Assembly: GCF_003013715.1 (NCBI RefSeq) | Contig: NC_072812.1 | Coordinates: 1,798,001-1,862,000 of the forward strand | Direction of reading: 5' to 3' | Source: Candidozyma auris | Taxonomy: Eukaryota; Ascomycota; Pichiomycetes; Serinales; Metschnikowiaceae | Length of the DNA: 64,000 nt | Shown: in pieces, positions 1 through 9,400 of the stretch | Numbering within the stretch: position 1 is the first letter of the stretch | Layout: the number at the start of each line of letters is the position of its first letter | The notes under the pieces: model-generated | What the model was told of the DNA's origin: nothing | The model's database searches: none | The model's input: only the letters and a program-made list of their open reading frames with translations | Position numbers and translations under genes: made by a program

Positions 1-154
1 TACCGGTTGGTTTTTGATTTGAGTAAGTCCAGTAACCATTCTGAGAGGAGAAGGAACTGCCCACCCAAGAAGGCATCTCTTATTTTGCCTCATATTATGA
101 TCCGTAGATATCTGGACTCTGTAAGTGGTACCAACAAGTAAAGGTGACCAGAAT

Positions 155-1096
155 ATGTCCAGACCAGAAGACCAGTGCAATTTAGACGATTTGCAGGCTC
201 TAACCATGGGCACGGAGAACCTTATGTTCCCGACAGACGACACGGATACCCCGATGGGACAGATACCTGTACCGCATGGAATGAAGCTGGACTCGGCTGT
301 CATACCACAAGCTGAGGTGCACCAGCCATTGTCGATTGCATCTCGAGATCTCGCCAATCAGCCTTGTTCCCCAGGTACAATGTTCGTCGATGCTGCTAAA
401 AACTGGTATATCATTGATGCACATGGATATGCTGTTCCCGTGAAGCGTGTTATGCCTGGAATGACACAAAGTTTGTCGCCTATATCTCCATCAGATCAAA
501 TTATCAAGGGCTCCCCGAGTCCACCTGCGGGAAGGAGACGAGCAAAGTTCCAGTATGTTTCTATCAATAGAGGCACAAAATCAAAGGTGAAGTCGCCAGT
601 TGATCATCACTTGGGAATGAACCAGAGGGTTTGGTACGACAGGTTCTATTCGTGCTCCACCAATCGATACGGTGCTGACAGCTTCGGCATACTTGCCTTG
701 GGCTCCGATACCAGTCTTAGGAGTAATGCCTTGAACAAAGTAGGATCACAGGCCGACCCGCAATATAGAAAATGTATTGAAGGAGAAAATTCCAGGCGTG
801 AGCTAATCAGAAACGGAATCTCTCCTCAAGTACATGTCAATAATATCAGCAACAGAGCAAATGACAGCGACGTTTCTGATGCTGGATCCTCGCATACTTC
901 GGGCAATTCTAGATGGAACTCAAGTGAAGTGACCAGCAATTCAAACTTGTCTGATATGACTAGGAACGACAGTACTGGACATTTGCATAAACTATATAAC
1001 GAAAGAGAACCGAGAGGAGAGTCAGGTAGAGACACTGCAGATGATTTCAAGCAACAAGTGAAAAATGGACGGGTGCAGCATTCAAAAACAGAATAG
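155..1096 (+). CDS. Unrecognised Ser-rich protein (313 aa)
   Basis: I do not recognise this protein. The reading frame opens right after a TAA at 122-124; the first ATG is at 155, so I take 313 residues. The middle has a short non-repetitive block (MFVDAAKNWYIIDAHGYAVP, about residues 80-100) followed by a basic stretch (GRRRAKFQYVSINRG). The C-terminal third (about residues 235-300) is rich in Ser, Asn and Asp and looks disordered. There is no signal peptide, membrane segment or catalytic motif. The next gene starts about 120 bp downstream on the same strand. Length and normal codon use favour a real gene, probably lineage-restricted. An upstream exon beyond the left edge cannot be excluded, since GTAAGT occurs at 121. 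Confidence 0.6.
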   Translation: MSRPEDQCNLDDLQALTMGTENLMFPTDDTDTPMGQIPVPHGMKLDSAVIPQAEVHQPLSIASRDLANQPCSPGTMFVDAAKNWYIIDAHGYAVPVKRVMPGMTQSLSPISPSDQIIKGSPSPPAGRRRAKFQYVSINRGTKSKVKSPVDHHLGMNQRVWYDRFYSCSTNRYGADSFGILALGSDTSLRSNALNKVGSQADPQYRKCIEGENSRRELIRNGISPQVHVNNISNRANDSDVSDAGSSHTSGNSRWNSSEVTSNSNLSDMTRNDSTGHLHKLYNEREPRGESGRDTADDFKQQVKNGRVQHSKTE

Positions 1097-1217
1097 GCAT
1101 TTGCCGGTGTTACATAGTTTGAATTGGTGTTCTAAAGTCCACTCGAGGTGTCGCAGCGATTCACTCTATGTACGAAAAAATGAGATGTAATAACTGGCCA
1201 AGCACCCTCTGTCAAAG

Positions 1218-1751
1218 ATGCCCTCAGGAACAGAACGATTAGCGGAGATATTGAAGGAAGAAAACGACGTTTTTGTAACAGAATCCCGTGAGCTTTACGT
1301 GGATGTCTCTGACGCCTTGAAATTGCCTCCTAAGATGGAGGCAAGTCTAGTTCATGTCTCACGCAATACACCATCGCAAAGGCTCGTGGAGAAAAGTATC
1401 AAAACATTAAACAATGAAAATGGAATACTTTTGACCGCTCGAGGAAATGAAGTGAAGAAACTTGTTGCCGTCATTGAGCAGATAAAGCAACAAGGGCCAA
1501 AGAAGTTGAGGCAGCTAAATCGCATCTCGATCCAGCCGTCCTTGATCAACCCAAGCTACAATGCCAAACACAGTATACCAAATATACAAGCATTTTATGG
1601 CGACGAAATCACTACCACCAGCACAGAGATCGCTCTCACGAAGGAAATCAAGGGCCATAAGGTCTACGATGTGCCAGCTATGAGTGTTCTACTATTGAAG
1701 CTGTCGGTTGAAGTTCCCTACTCGAAGTTTAGCGATTGGACTTTTCAGTAA
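1218..1751 (+). CDS. POP6: Alba-like RNase P/MRP subunit, Pop6-like
   Basis: This 177-residue protein has an Alba-like core: a helix (LVEKSIKTLN), a strand (NGILLTARG), a second helix (NEVKKLVAVIEQIKQQ), a link (LRQLNRISI) and a final hydrophobic strand (PAMSVLLLKLSVE). The order and spacing fit yeast Pop6 (158 aa), which pairs with Pop7 to bind the P3 arm of RNase P and RNase MRP RNA in the nucleus for tRNA 5' processing and pre-rRNA cleavage. Pop7/Rpp20 has the same fold and is the main alternative; the long tail after the core and the QLNRI stretch favour Pop6. The start is the ATG at 1218. Fold assignment is fairly secure, the exact paralogue less so. Confidence 0.6.
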   Translation: MPSGTERLAEILKEENDVFVTESRELYVDVSDALKLPPKMEASLVHVSRNTPSQRLVEKSIKTLNNENGILLTARGNEVKKLVAVIEQIKQQGPKKLRQLNRISIQPSLINPSYNAKHSIPNIQAFYGDEITTTSTEIALTKEIKGHKVYDVPAMSVLLLKLSVEVPYSKFSDWTFQ

Positions 1752-1973
1752 AAGGGAAACGACATCTAATCATCATTTTCGTGGGCAGCGAAACTTCCAG
1801 GCGACCCTAGGCTGGTTTTTGAACTCTCAAGGTATAGGTGCCTCTGGTGGTGAGACTGTGTGATTCCTGTACCTGGCTCGCACTCAGCCAATAGTCTGGA
1901 GGCATTTCGCACCATAGTCAAAAAATCGTAAGTTTCATCAACTCGTTAGTCTCATCATTACAACTTCACAACC

Positions 1974-2222
1974 ATGGCTTTGGATTTAGAAAACTTCAAA
2001 TTTGACACTCCTCAGTTTGACCCAAGATTTCCCTTCACCAACCAGACGAAGCACTGTGCCCAGAACTACGTTGACTACCACAAGTGTATCAACGTGAAGG
2101 GCGAGGAGTTCGAGCCATGCCAAATCTTTTTCAAGACCTTCACCTCCTTGTGCCCAGTTGACTGGGTCGGCAAGTGGGATGACCAGAGAGAAGCTGGCAA
2201 GTTCCCAATCAAACTTGATTAG
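1974..2222 (+). CDS. COX12: Cytochrome c oxidase subunit VIb (Cox12)
   Basis: The 82-residue protein matches yeast Cox12 (83 aa) over its whole length. It carries the twin-cysteine signature of this family: a CX9C pair (C-AQNYVDYHK-C) and a CX10C pair (C-QIFFKTFTSL-C), plus the typical end DWVGKWDDQREAGKFP. Cox12/COX6B sits on the intermembrane-space face of complex IV, is imported and oxidised by the Mia40 relay, and stabilises the oxidase. The ATG at 1974 has a CAACC leader. No intron is seen. It converges on JLP2, whose stop lies about 120 bp away on the other strand. Confidence 0.95.
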   Translation: MALDLENFKFDTPQFDPRFPFTNQTKHCAQNYVDYHKCINVKGEEFEPCQIFFKTFTSLCPVDWVGKWDDQREAGKFPIKLD

Positions 2223-2340
2223 AGCATAAGTTTCGCATATAACTACATAAACGGTGACGAAAATATTGTTTGTAGGGCGCAGGGAAGCTCCTCTGCTACT
2301 TGGAAAATGACTCAGTAAATTCATTCAGCGAATCCAATGC

Positions 2341-3036
2341 TTACCAAAACTCTTCTTCAACCCAGTTCTCGTTACGAAACTCGTTACTACTCGCTCGAAG
2401 GTTCTCTTCTGAGAATAAGCTTGCATAAGGATCTTCTTTTGTCTTCTTCTCCTCCTCGAATCTCTTGGCCAATTCTAACTTTTCTTGCTCCATCTGTCTC
2501 TCCAAATCCTTTTTTTGTCTTTTCCAATTCTTCATGAGCTCGTCTTGCTCTTTGGAAAACTGCTCGGTACTTACTTCTGTTTTCGTCTTATTAAGCTTGT
2601 TCAAGATGGGATTCTCCTTCTTAGCAACATGTATACGCTTCACCTTCTTCGGATTGATGAATGTGACAGTACCAATGTCCATGGACCCATCAGATCGTAA
2701 GTTATCGACAGGCGTGTAAATTATGGAGATGTTATTGAGCTTATTGGCCTTGATAGAGTTGGCTTTGGTGAGTTGACCAATTTGAGTGAGAAGATCGTCT
2801 TCAAGCTTTAAGTCCTCGAAATTCTGGGCTTGTTGTTCGACACTTAGCTGTACATACAAATGAGCAGAGCTATGCTTATCGACATGGAACCAGATATTTT
2901 TTGGGTGGGATTTCTTTAAGAGGATATCATTTTCCACCTTGTCTCTACCCATGTAGATGACGTACTTTGAATCCTCATCAGTTAGAGCAAAGTCATCTGC
3001 CTCGGTTTGCACCTTGGCCTGGAAGAAGTATACCAT
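2341..3036 (-). CDS. JLP2: CCDC25/Jlp2 family protein (NFACT-R domain)
   Basis: A 231-residue protein of the CCDC25/Jlp2 family. The N-terminal NFACT-R (DUF814) domain is clear: MVYFFQAKV, then YVIYMGRDKVENDILLKKS, the hallmark IWFHVDKHSSAHLY, and a segment with KANSIKANKLNNISIIYTP. The C-terminal third is a charged coiled coil (about residues 155-205) ending in acidic/aromatic WVEEEFW. The frame is open a little upstream, but only from GTG; the ATG at 3036 matches the conserved family start and is chosen. NFACT-R domains occur in ribosome quality-control factors; yeast Jlp2 itself has no well-defined role, and human CCDC25 has been reported as a DNA sensor. Confidence 0.88.
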   Translation of the reverse strand: MVYFFQAKVQTEADDFALTDEDSKYVIYMGRDKVENDILLKKSHPKNIWFHVDKHSSAHLYVQLSVEQQAQNFEDLKLEDDLLTQIGQLTKANSIKANKLNNISIIYTPVDNLRSDGSMDIGTVTFINPKKVKRIHVAKKENPILNKLNKTKTEVSTEQFSKEQDELMKNWKRQKKDLERQMEQEKLELAKRFEEEKKTKEDPYASLFSEENLRASSNEFRNENWVEEEFW

Positions 3037-4112
3037 TGTTGCGATGAGACGATACACTCACCATCTTTCGTGCGATTGTTATATCAAGCAGGAGTAGCTG
3101 TGTGAGCAATGCACGTCTACAAAATCAACAGGAAAGAAACCAATGGGATTAAAAATTGATTTGATTTCTTTATAAACTGCTCAAATTCTTGTAGAAGCTC
3201 TTTGCTCATAAGGAATACGACCATGCTGTCAGGCAACCGATTTCCTCGCTTAATGCTCACAATTAAGTGGTCGCCCGCATTACATTCGTTGTTCCATAGC
3301 TTTGACCTTGAAAAGTATTAAAAGTAGAATGAGTACAACAAGAGATTGAACATTTGTAACTTGAACCCGCTCTAGAATTTGCTCCTTCGTCAATTGTTCA
3401 GCTATGTGAGGAATGGCTGCAAAAGCGGCCATTTCCTTTAGCCTGGAACACTAACGCTGTCTTCCCCAAATACTTCCTAACATCTAGCGAATACCGAATG
3501 CATGATTTTCACGCCCTGAGCAATAGCTTTCATCATCAAAATCTCTCCTCCCTAGACGAACCCAATTGCTTAAGTAAACGCGAATCGTGATTCTCTCGTT
3601 AAAGTCTCCCCTGAAACTTCTTCTCTCTCCCCGGAGTGTTTTGAGCAGGCACGCGGCCTCTAGACGCACTCTGACGTGCCAATGTTGCATCAAGAATTGA
3701 CGAGCGCGACCAGGGGGTGAAGGGGACTTTTCACACTGTTGACTTCAAGCATAGTGAAGTAGCTCACAGAATTGAGGGAACAGAGATCATCTCAAAAGTA
3801 TCCCTAACTATGTTATAATCACGATTTTGAGACTTTTGGACCTAACAGTTGCGAGAAGGGGCTGTTTTACACAAATACGCGACCTGTGTGTAGGGAGGTC
3901 GAGCTTGCCCAAACAGGCAACCGTGTGCCAGCCTTCTTTGCCTTATAAGGCAGAAACCTCTAGGGAAGCTTCCATGAGGAGTTCTTGATCGAAGACAGGC
4001 TGCTTTATCTTACTTACCTTAGTCACTCCTTGCACTAACCCTTTTTTAAAAGCTGCCTTCAATCTTCGTCACTTCATTCGTTCATTGACTCATATATTGA
4101 CCTACTCCTCCC
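3037..4112. promoter_or_regulatory. Intergenic region, JLP2 / TBC-GAP divergent promoters
   Basis: About 1.08 kb between two divergent genes. Only a short chance frame (3484-3693, minus) is present. I see no tRNA boxes, repeat or clear RNA gene. A pyrimidine-rich leader with CATTCATTCG-type sequence precedes the ATG at 4113. The promoters of both neighbours must lie here. Confidence 0.5.
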
Positions 4113-5783
4113 ATGGCTATCTCAGAGTCGCTCTTGGAGTTTGAGGAGTCCCTCTCGCTTGTGTCTCCTTCAAAGCAGCTCTTGCTCGACCACTTGGACC
4201 ATGTTGCCGAGGTGAATAGATTTACAGATGGTGTGCCCTTCCACGAAGACTTTACTGAGGATTCGATCGATGCCATATTTGAAAATCACCTGTACTGGCT
4301 CGATGATTTAACGTGTTGCGATGTGTGTGGCAACCCGTTACTGGAAATGACCTCAAGTTGTTGTGCCAAATTTATACAGACTCACCGTCGAGGTTGGGGT
4401 TCAGATACGGAGAAGAGCTACTGGCTAGCTTTCTTGAGTAACCCCTACAAGACCATGATCATGTTGCCCAATTATACTCTCATGATCTTCTTGCAAAAAG
4501 GTATACCCTTTCAGCTTCGTCCTTTGATTTGGCAAAAGCTTTTTCTGTTGAATCAAGAAAATCATACCCATATTCCCGACCTGTCAGCCTCCTTGTATCG
4601 CAACTTTCAACACTCGTACAATATCGACATTGCGAGACAGATTAACAAGGATTTGACAAGAACATTTCCCAGAGTCAATTTTTTAACTAGAGATGACACA
4701 ATCAAATCGTTGCAAACCATCCTCAATGTCTATGCCAACTATGATCTTGAGCTTGGTTACTGCCAGGGCTTGCTTTTTTTGGTGGGCACCCTCTACAGTC
4801 AATTGAGAGACGAGGAGCTCACATTTCATTCGTTGTGTAAAGTGATGGATGCTGAGCCTGAATTGAGACTGATATTCATGCCTATGTCAATGTCATCGAC
4901 CTTGGAGAAGTGGTATAGCGAGTTTATTGCTATTCTCGGCGAAATCGATTTTGAATTATCGGCTCATTTGACTAGCTTCTGTGATTGCAAAGTATTCCTT
5001 TACCAATGGTGGCTCTCGTTTTCTTTGATACATGCCCCTGATTTTTCAATAAACACTAAGGTGATTGACTTCTGTCTCATTGAAGGCTGGAAAATTGGAT
5101 CCTTCAAAATCTCCATCGGGTTGCTCCTCCGCAACAAGCCCATCCTCATGAGCTTCAATGATGGTGATGAGGAGGTTGTTTACCAGCACCTTTTAAATGG
5201 CTCCAAGTGGGGCACCGTTGTCAATGGCCTACCTTCGTTCTTTGGTGATTTGTTATTGTCTTGGGATAGCAAACTCTTTGCTAACTTTGAGCAATATTCT
5301 AAAACAATATCACCTACTAAGTCGAAGTCAAAAGAAAGGAAGTCTCACCGAAGGAATCTCTCAGTTCTCGAGAGGCTCAAATGCTTCTCCATTAGCACAT
5401 CTCAAGAGCTATCTCCACTTTCGACATCACTGCAAGAATCACTCAGCACGAAACACAGCGCGGATCTGTCTTACGACAGGCTAAATATCACGACCAACTC
5501 AGCGCTGTCGGTATTTTCGGGGTCGCTGAAGAATGATGCTGAATCGGTCTATTCGGAACTCAGCTCGTGCTCCTCGGAACAAAAATCTTCCTTGGACCTT
5601 ATAAAGAGCTTCACGCATAAGAGAGCAAACAGCGATGCTGCTGCGGTGGTTCCTGATGGCAAAGTTGTAGACGATCTCGTTATGGAGAATCAGATGTTGA
5701 GGTTTTATTTGAAAAAAGCATTCGGGGAATTGAATGATGGCAGTCTTAAAAATGAAATCAAGGAAGCAATGGATTGGGAGTAA
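4113..5783 (+). CDS. TBC-domain Rab GTPase-activating protein
   Basis: This 556-residue protein contains a TBC (Rab GAP) domain at about residues 125-400. The dual-finger residues are visible: the arginine finger in INKDLTRTFPR (IxxDxxR) and the glutamine finger in LGYCQGL (YxQ). The start of the domain reads KGIPFQLRPLIWQKL. Downstream, residues about 405-500 are Ser-rich and basic, and the end (VDDLVMENQMLRFYLKKAF) looks like a short coiled coil, an arrangement also seen in some fungal Gyp proteins. It should stimulate GTP hydrolysis by a Rab/Ypt protein in membrane traffic. Which Rab, and which yeast Gyp it corresponds to, I cannot tell. Four cysteines (CCDVC, CC) near residues 70-90 may bind metal. 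Confidence 0.85.
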   Translation: MAISESLLEFEESLSLVSPSKQLLLDHLDHVAEVNRFTDGVPFHEDFTEDSIDAIFENHLYWLDDLTCCDVCGNPLLEMTSSCCAKFIQTHRRGWGSDTEKSYWLAFLSNPYKTMIMLPNYTLMIFLQKGIPFQLRPLIWQKLFLLNQENHTHIPDLSASLYRNFQHSYNIDIARQINKDLTRTFPRVNFLTRDDTIKSLQTILNVYANYDLELGYCQGLLFLVGTLYSQLRDEELTFHSLCKVMDAEPELRLIFMPMSMSSTLEKWYSEFIAILGEIDFELSAHLTSFCDCKVFLYQWWLSFSLIHAPDFSINTKVIDFCLIEGWKIGSFKISIGLLLRNKPILMSFNDGDEEVVYQHLLNGSKWGTVVNGLPSFFGDLLLSWDSKLFANFEQYSKTISPTKSKSKERKSHRRNLSVLERLKCFSISTSQELSPLSTSLQESLSTKHSADLSYDRLNITTNSALSVFSGSLKNDAESVYSELSSCSSEQKSSLDLIKSFTHKRANSDAAAVVPDGKVVDDLVMENQMLRFYLKKAFGELNDGSLKNEIKEAMDWE

Positions 5784-6426
5784 GGAATTAGAATTTTACA
5801 AGATAAAAATCATAATGCTGATGAATGCTGTTGACATTGTAGTTCACGAGCCACCCAAAATTATGAAGAACAAATTCAGACGTAAAAGAAGAAAATATAT
5901 ATTTGTACATCTTCAAATTATCTAGTGCATGTTTCAGCGTCTAAATCTTGTTTCAAAGTATAGTATTTTCCTTAAGCATTTCACTCACAGTTTGCGTACT
6001 ATGGAGAAAACCGCGAATTGGTGTCTCCTCGCAAACTATTAGTACGACACACCTTCCAAGAACAATTGTCTTTTAAAAAATTCAAATGATTAATTATTTT
6101 AAACATGCTGTATCAAGAGTGTAATTTCTAAGATACTTAAACTCCCTTCCCTATTCAACATGTGCAATCTTCTCTGTTTTCTTTTCCTTCCTTGCCAAAA
6201 AAGTGCACACGGGCGGGTAACCACCGAGACCGAACTTTACTCGCCAAATTTTTAAATAGAGAGCACCAAGTACTTCCATAACCAGGCTTCAATACATCGC
6301 CTGCAATTGTAAGTAGCACCAAAAAAGAGGTCATTCTATTTCAAAGAAACATACTGACTGCGAATCAGTCGAGTTTTATTGACAGAGTCAAAGACACGAA
6401 TTCATCTCGAGTAACCCTTGTCTTAG
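5784..6426 (+). promoter_or_regulatory. Intergenic region upstream of NOT1
   Basis: Runs from the TBC gene stop to the first codon after the last in-frame stop (TAG 6424-6426) before NOT1. It holds AT-rich 3' sequence of the TBC gene, then a leader with an intron-like element at 6309-6368. The last ATG in any frame before NOT1 is at 6160, and its frame stops at 6253. No RNA gene is evident. Confidence 0.5.
6309..6368 (+). other. Probable 5'-leader intron of NOT1
   Basis: A 60-nt segment begins with the consensus donor GTAAGT, has TACTGAC (one base from the yeast TACTAAC branch site) at 6352-6358 and ends in CAG ten bases later. All three frames are closed between 6218 and 6281 and no ATG lies between there and the donor, so the upstream exon cannot supply a start codon; if spliced, this is an untranslated-leader intron. 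Confidence 0.5.
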
Positions 6427-6450
6427 CGGCTTCAGTGTCTTAAGTCTCGA

Positions 6451-9400
6451 TTGTTACACTGTCTCCAGCTAAGGCGAAAACCAAGCGGAACAGTGACTCC
6501 TTCAAATAATCAAGCCCTTCGGGACCTGGGTACTTATCCACCAATTCCCGAGCAGCCCTACGATCCAATTCTTCTCGTTGAGGAACCTGCAACAGTCACT
6601 AATTCCGGGGAACACGAGTTATTGGAGGTCATCCTTTTACAGATCAGTATATTAGTGACCACAACAGACGCAAACAACTGGAAAGCCAATTTTAAGCAAA
6701 TCCAGTATATCATTAAGTACGAGAATAAGTACCTTACCACATTAAGTTTCTTATACAAGAAAGTACTCCAGTTCACGTTCAGCAAACCACTCGGCCCCGA
6801 GAAAGAACCGCTTGAACATCTTTTAGAAAGCATCCTAAAAAGTTTTGCATCTGATAATCGATACTCCAGGTTATTTTTCCACGAACTCGAATCCTTCAGA
6901 GAATCATCTTATTTCGAGGTCTTTGAGTTCATTGCTAGGTTTCAAAACGACCCTATCATTGAGTTTATTTTATTGATTGAGTTTGCTACCGAAAAGAAAA
7001 AGGATCAGGTGAAACACTACATCGCAAATAACTTTGCCACAGTCTCGGAATTAGCAAAGGAAAGAAGCTCAGAAACTGACAAGTCTTGGGTGAATCTACT
7101 TCTTAATTACGTATTACCCTCGAAGCATTTTCCTTTTCTTGATAAAGTTCTCTCACTTGGATATTGGAACGCGTACAGTGAAAATATTCCTGCTGTCACA
7201 TCTTTTTTAGAAAGAGTTACAATGATGAGTTTCAAAGATCTCCTTATTGAAATAGGACCAGAAAACCTTATACCAAAAAAGATTTTGCCATCCCTTCTCA
7301 ACTTAAGACCAGGTGAAATTGACGAAGGCATTGCATTACTAATTGCAGAGGTGTTGATACCAGGATCTCAAGGAATAGCATCTACTAATGGGGGTGTCAC
7401 CGCTCTCACATTTGTGAATAACTTACCCGAGGCAAATGCCAAAGGCGCTCAACTTCAAGCCTGTTTAAAGAACATTGACTCCTCAAAGAATCTTAACTGG
7501 TTCAATATTTTCTCCCGTGTGCGGAGCTATCTTTATGAATCGTCTGTTCGCAACAGTCAACCATCTTTGGCCAGTGTTACTCAGCTTCTCTCTGCTCTTG
7601 ACTTCAAAAAGGGTCTCGCTGACATTTTTTTGACACTTGACTGGTGGTTTGATAAAACCCTTCTTTTCATTTTGCAATCCATGCCTACTCAGCGCGGTGC
7701 TTTTGACATCATTAGCTCACCAAACCTTACGCTATGTTACGAAGATGAATCAGAGGATCAAGATCTATTGAAATTTGTGAATATTGCAAAGCTAGAGGTT
7801 CAAGTCATGGCAAAAATCAATGCACAATCAGCACAGCAGAATCAGGCTCAGTCGGAAGGAGATAAGAAATTTGACTACTGGCTTGCTCAAATGTTTGAGG
7901 TTCATTGCACATCCCAACCCCATCATATCATTGCTGGTGCGTTAGCAATACCCGACAAGTCACCTTACATCCTTGATCGCATCGATAGATTGTTTGCAAT
8001 CATCATGGACAAATCGCTCGTTGATGTCAATCTCAAGCACCTCTTAGATGTGCTCGTCAAGTTCAAGGAGCTTGACGTCAATCTCGCAATAAGTAAACTC
8101 ATCGAGTATTATACAAGCCACATGAAGCCGGATTCACTCACAAAGGTTGTTTTGGCATCAAGCTCATCGGGCCTTCTTGACGACTTGCTTAAAAATGCGA
8201 AGTCCATAGACTACAGTCTATACTTACAGTTGGCTATTGAAGCAACCAACTTTGGGTTTGATATTGAGCCAGTGGTTGAGGCTGACTCAAAGGACGCGAA
8301 ATTGAGAGGTGTATTTTACTCAGTCTTACTCCAACTTTTGGAGGCCAGAACCGCTCAAGATTTTGAAAGGGGCCAGCAAGACCAGCATCAACAGGTCCCT
8401 TCTGAACAACGTCCTGAACAAGGTAAGGCATTAGGCGTTTCTGTGGTTTATCGCCTTCTTGAGGTGTTGAAATCACTGCAAGGATTTGTTGATGCTGATA
8501 ACCTCAAAAACCTTCAGTTGTCGTTACTCACAACATATCCGAGACTCATAAACTTCGGAACCGGCCACGACCAAGCGATTCTTGCCAACGAGGCAAATTA
8601 CTCAAATGTGTTCCCGGCGCAAGTGGAGCAAGAGATGAAGGCATACTATTCAAAAATGTACAACAAAGAAATGGAGATCAAAGACATTGTTGAGATGTTA
8701 TCACGAATGAAGAATAGCGACAACCCTCACGACCAGGATGTTTTTGCATGTATGATACATTCCCTCATTGATGAGTATAGATTCTTCTCAGAATATCCAC
8801 TCACTGCCTTAGCGTCCACGTCACTCCTTTTTGGAGCTCTTTTACAAAAGGACTTGATTCAAGGTACCACTTTGACCGTTGCCCTTAACTTCATATGGGA
8901 GTCTTGCAACCAGCCTCAAGACTCTCACTTGTTCAAGTTCGCAGTGCAGTCGTTGTACAACTTCAAATCCCGACTTCATGAGTACCCCATGTATTGCAAA
9001 CATTTACTTCAGTGTCAATCATTATCCGCACATGCGAAAATGTATCAGATTGTCAAAGACGCTTCCGTTGGCATACCATGCCCGGAGTCAAGTGGTTCTC
9101 AACAATCAAGAGGCGAAACAACAACTCCTGTAAGAGAAGAGCCCCTCTTGGTATACAACTCAGTTGCTCAAGTTAGTAAAAATGTCACCTTTGCGGTTCA
9201 GGAAGAGCCTGAAGAAAGTGTATCAGACAAGCTTTTGTTTTCTGTGAACAATATGACTGCTGATAACATCAATTCCAAAATTCCAGACATCAAAAATTTG
9301 TTATCTGAAAAGTATTTTTCCTGGTTCTCGAAATATTTGGTTAGTGAGAGGGCAAAAATGGAACCAAACAATCATGCTCTATACGCATCATTGGTTTTTG

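Noticed and set aside
6160..6252. ATG at 6160 as a first exon for NOT1 with donor GTAACC at 6217
   Set aside because: The donor is non-consensus and the resulting hydrophobic N-terminus has no family support; kept only as a remote possibility.
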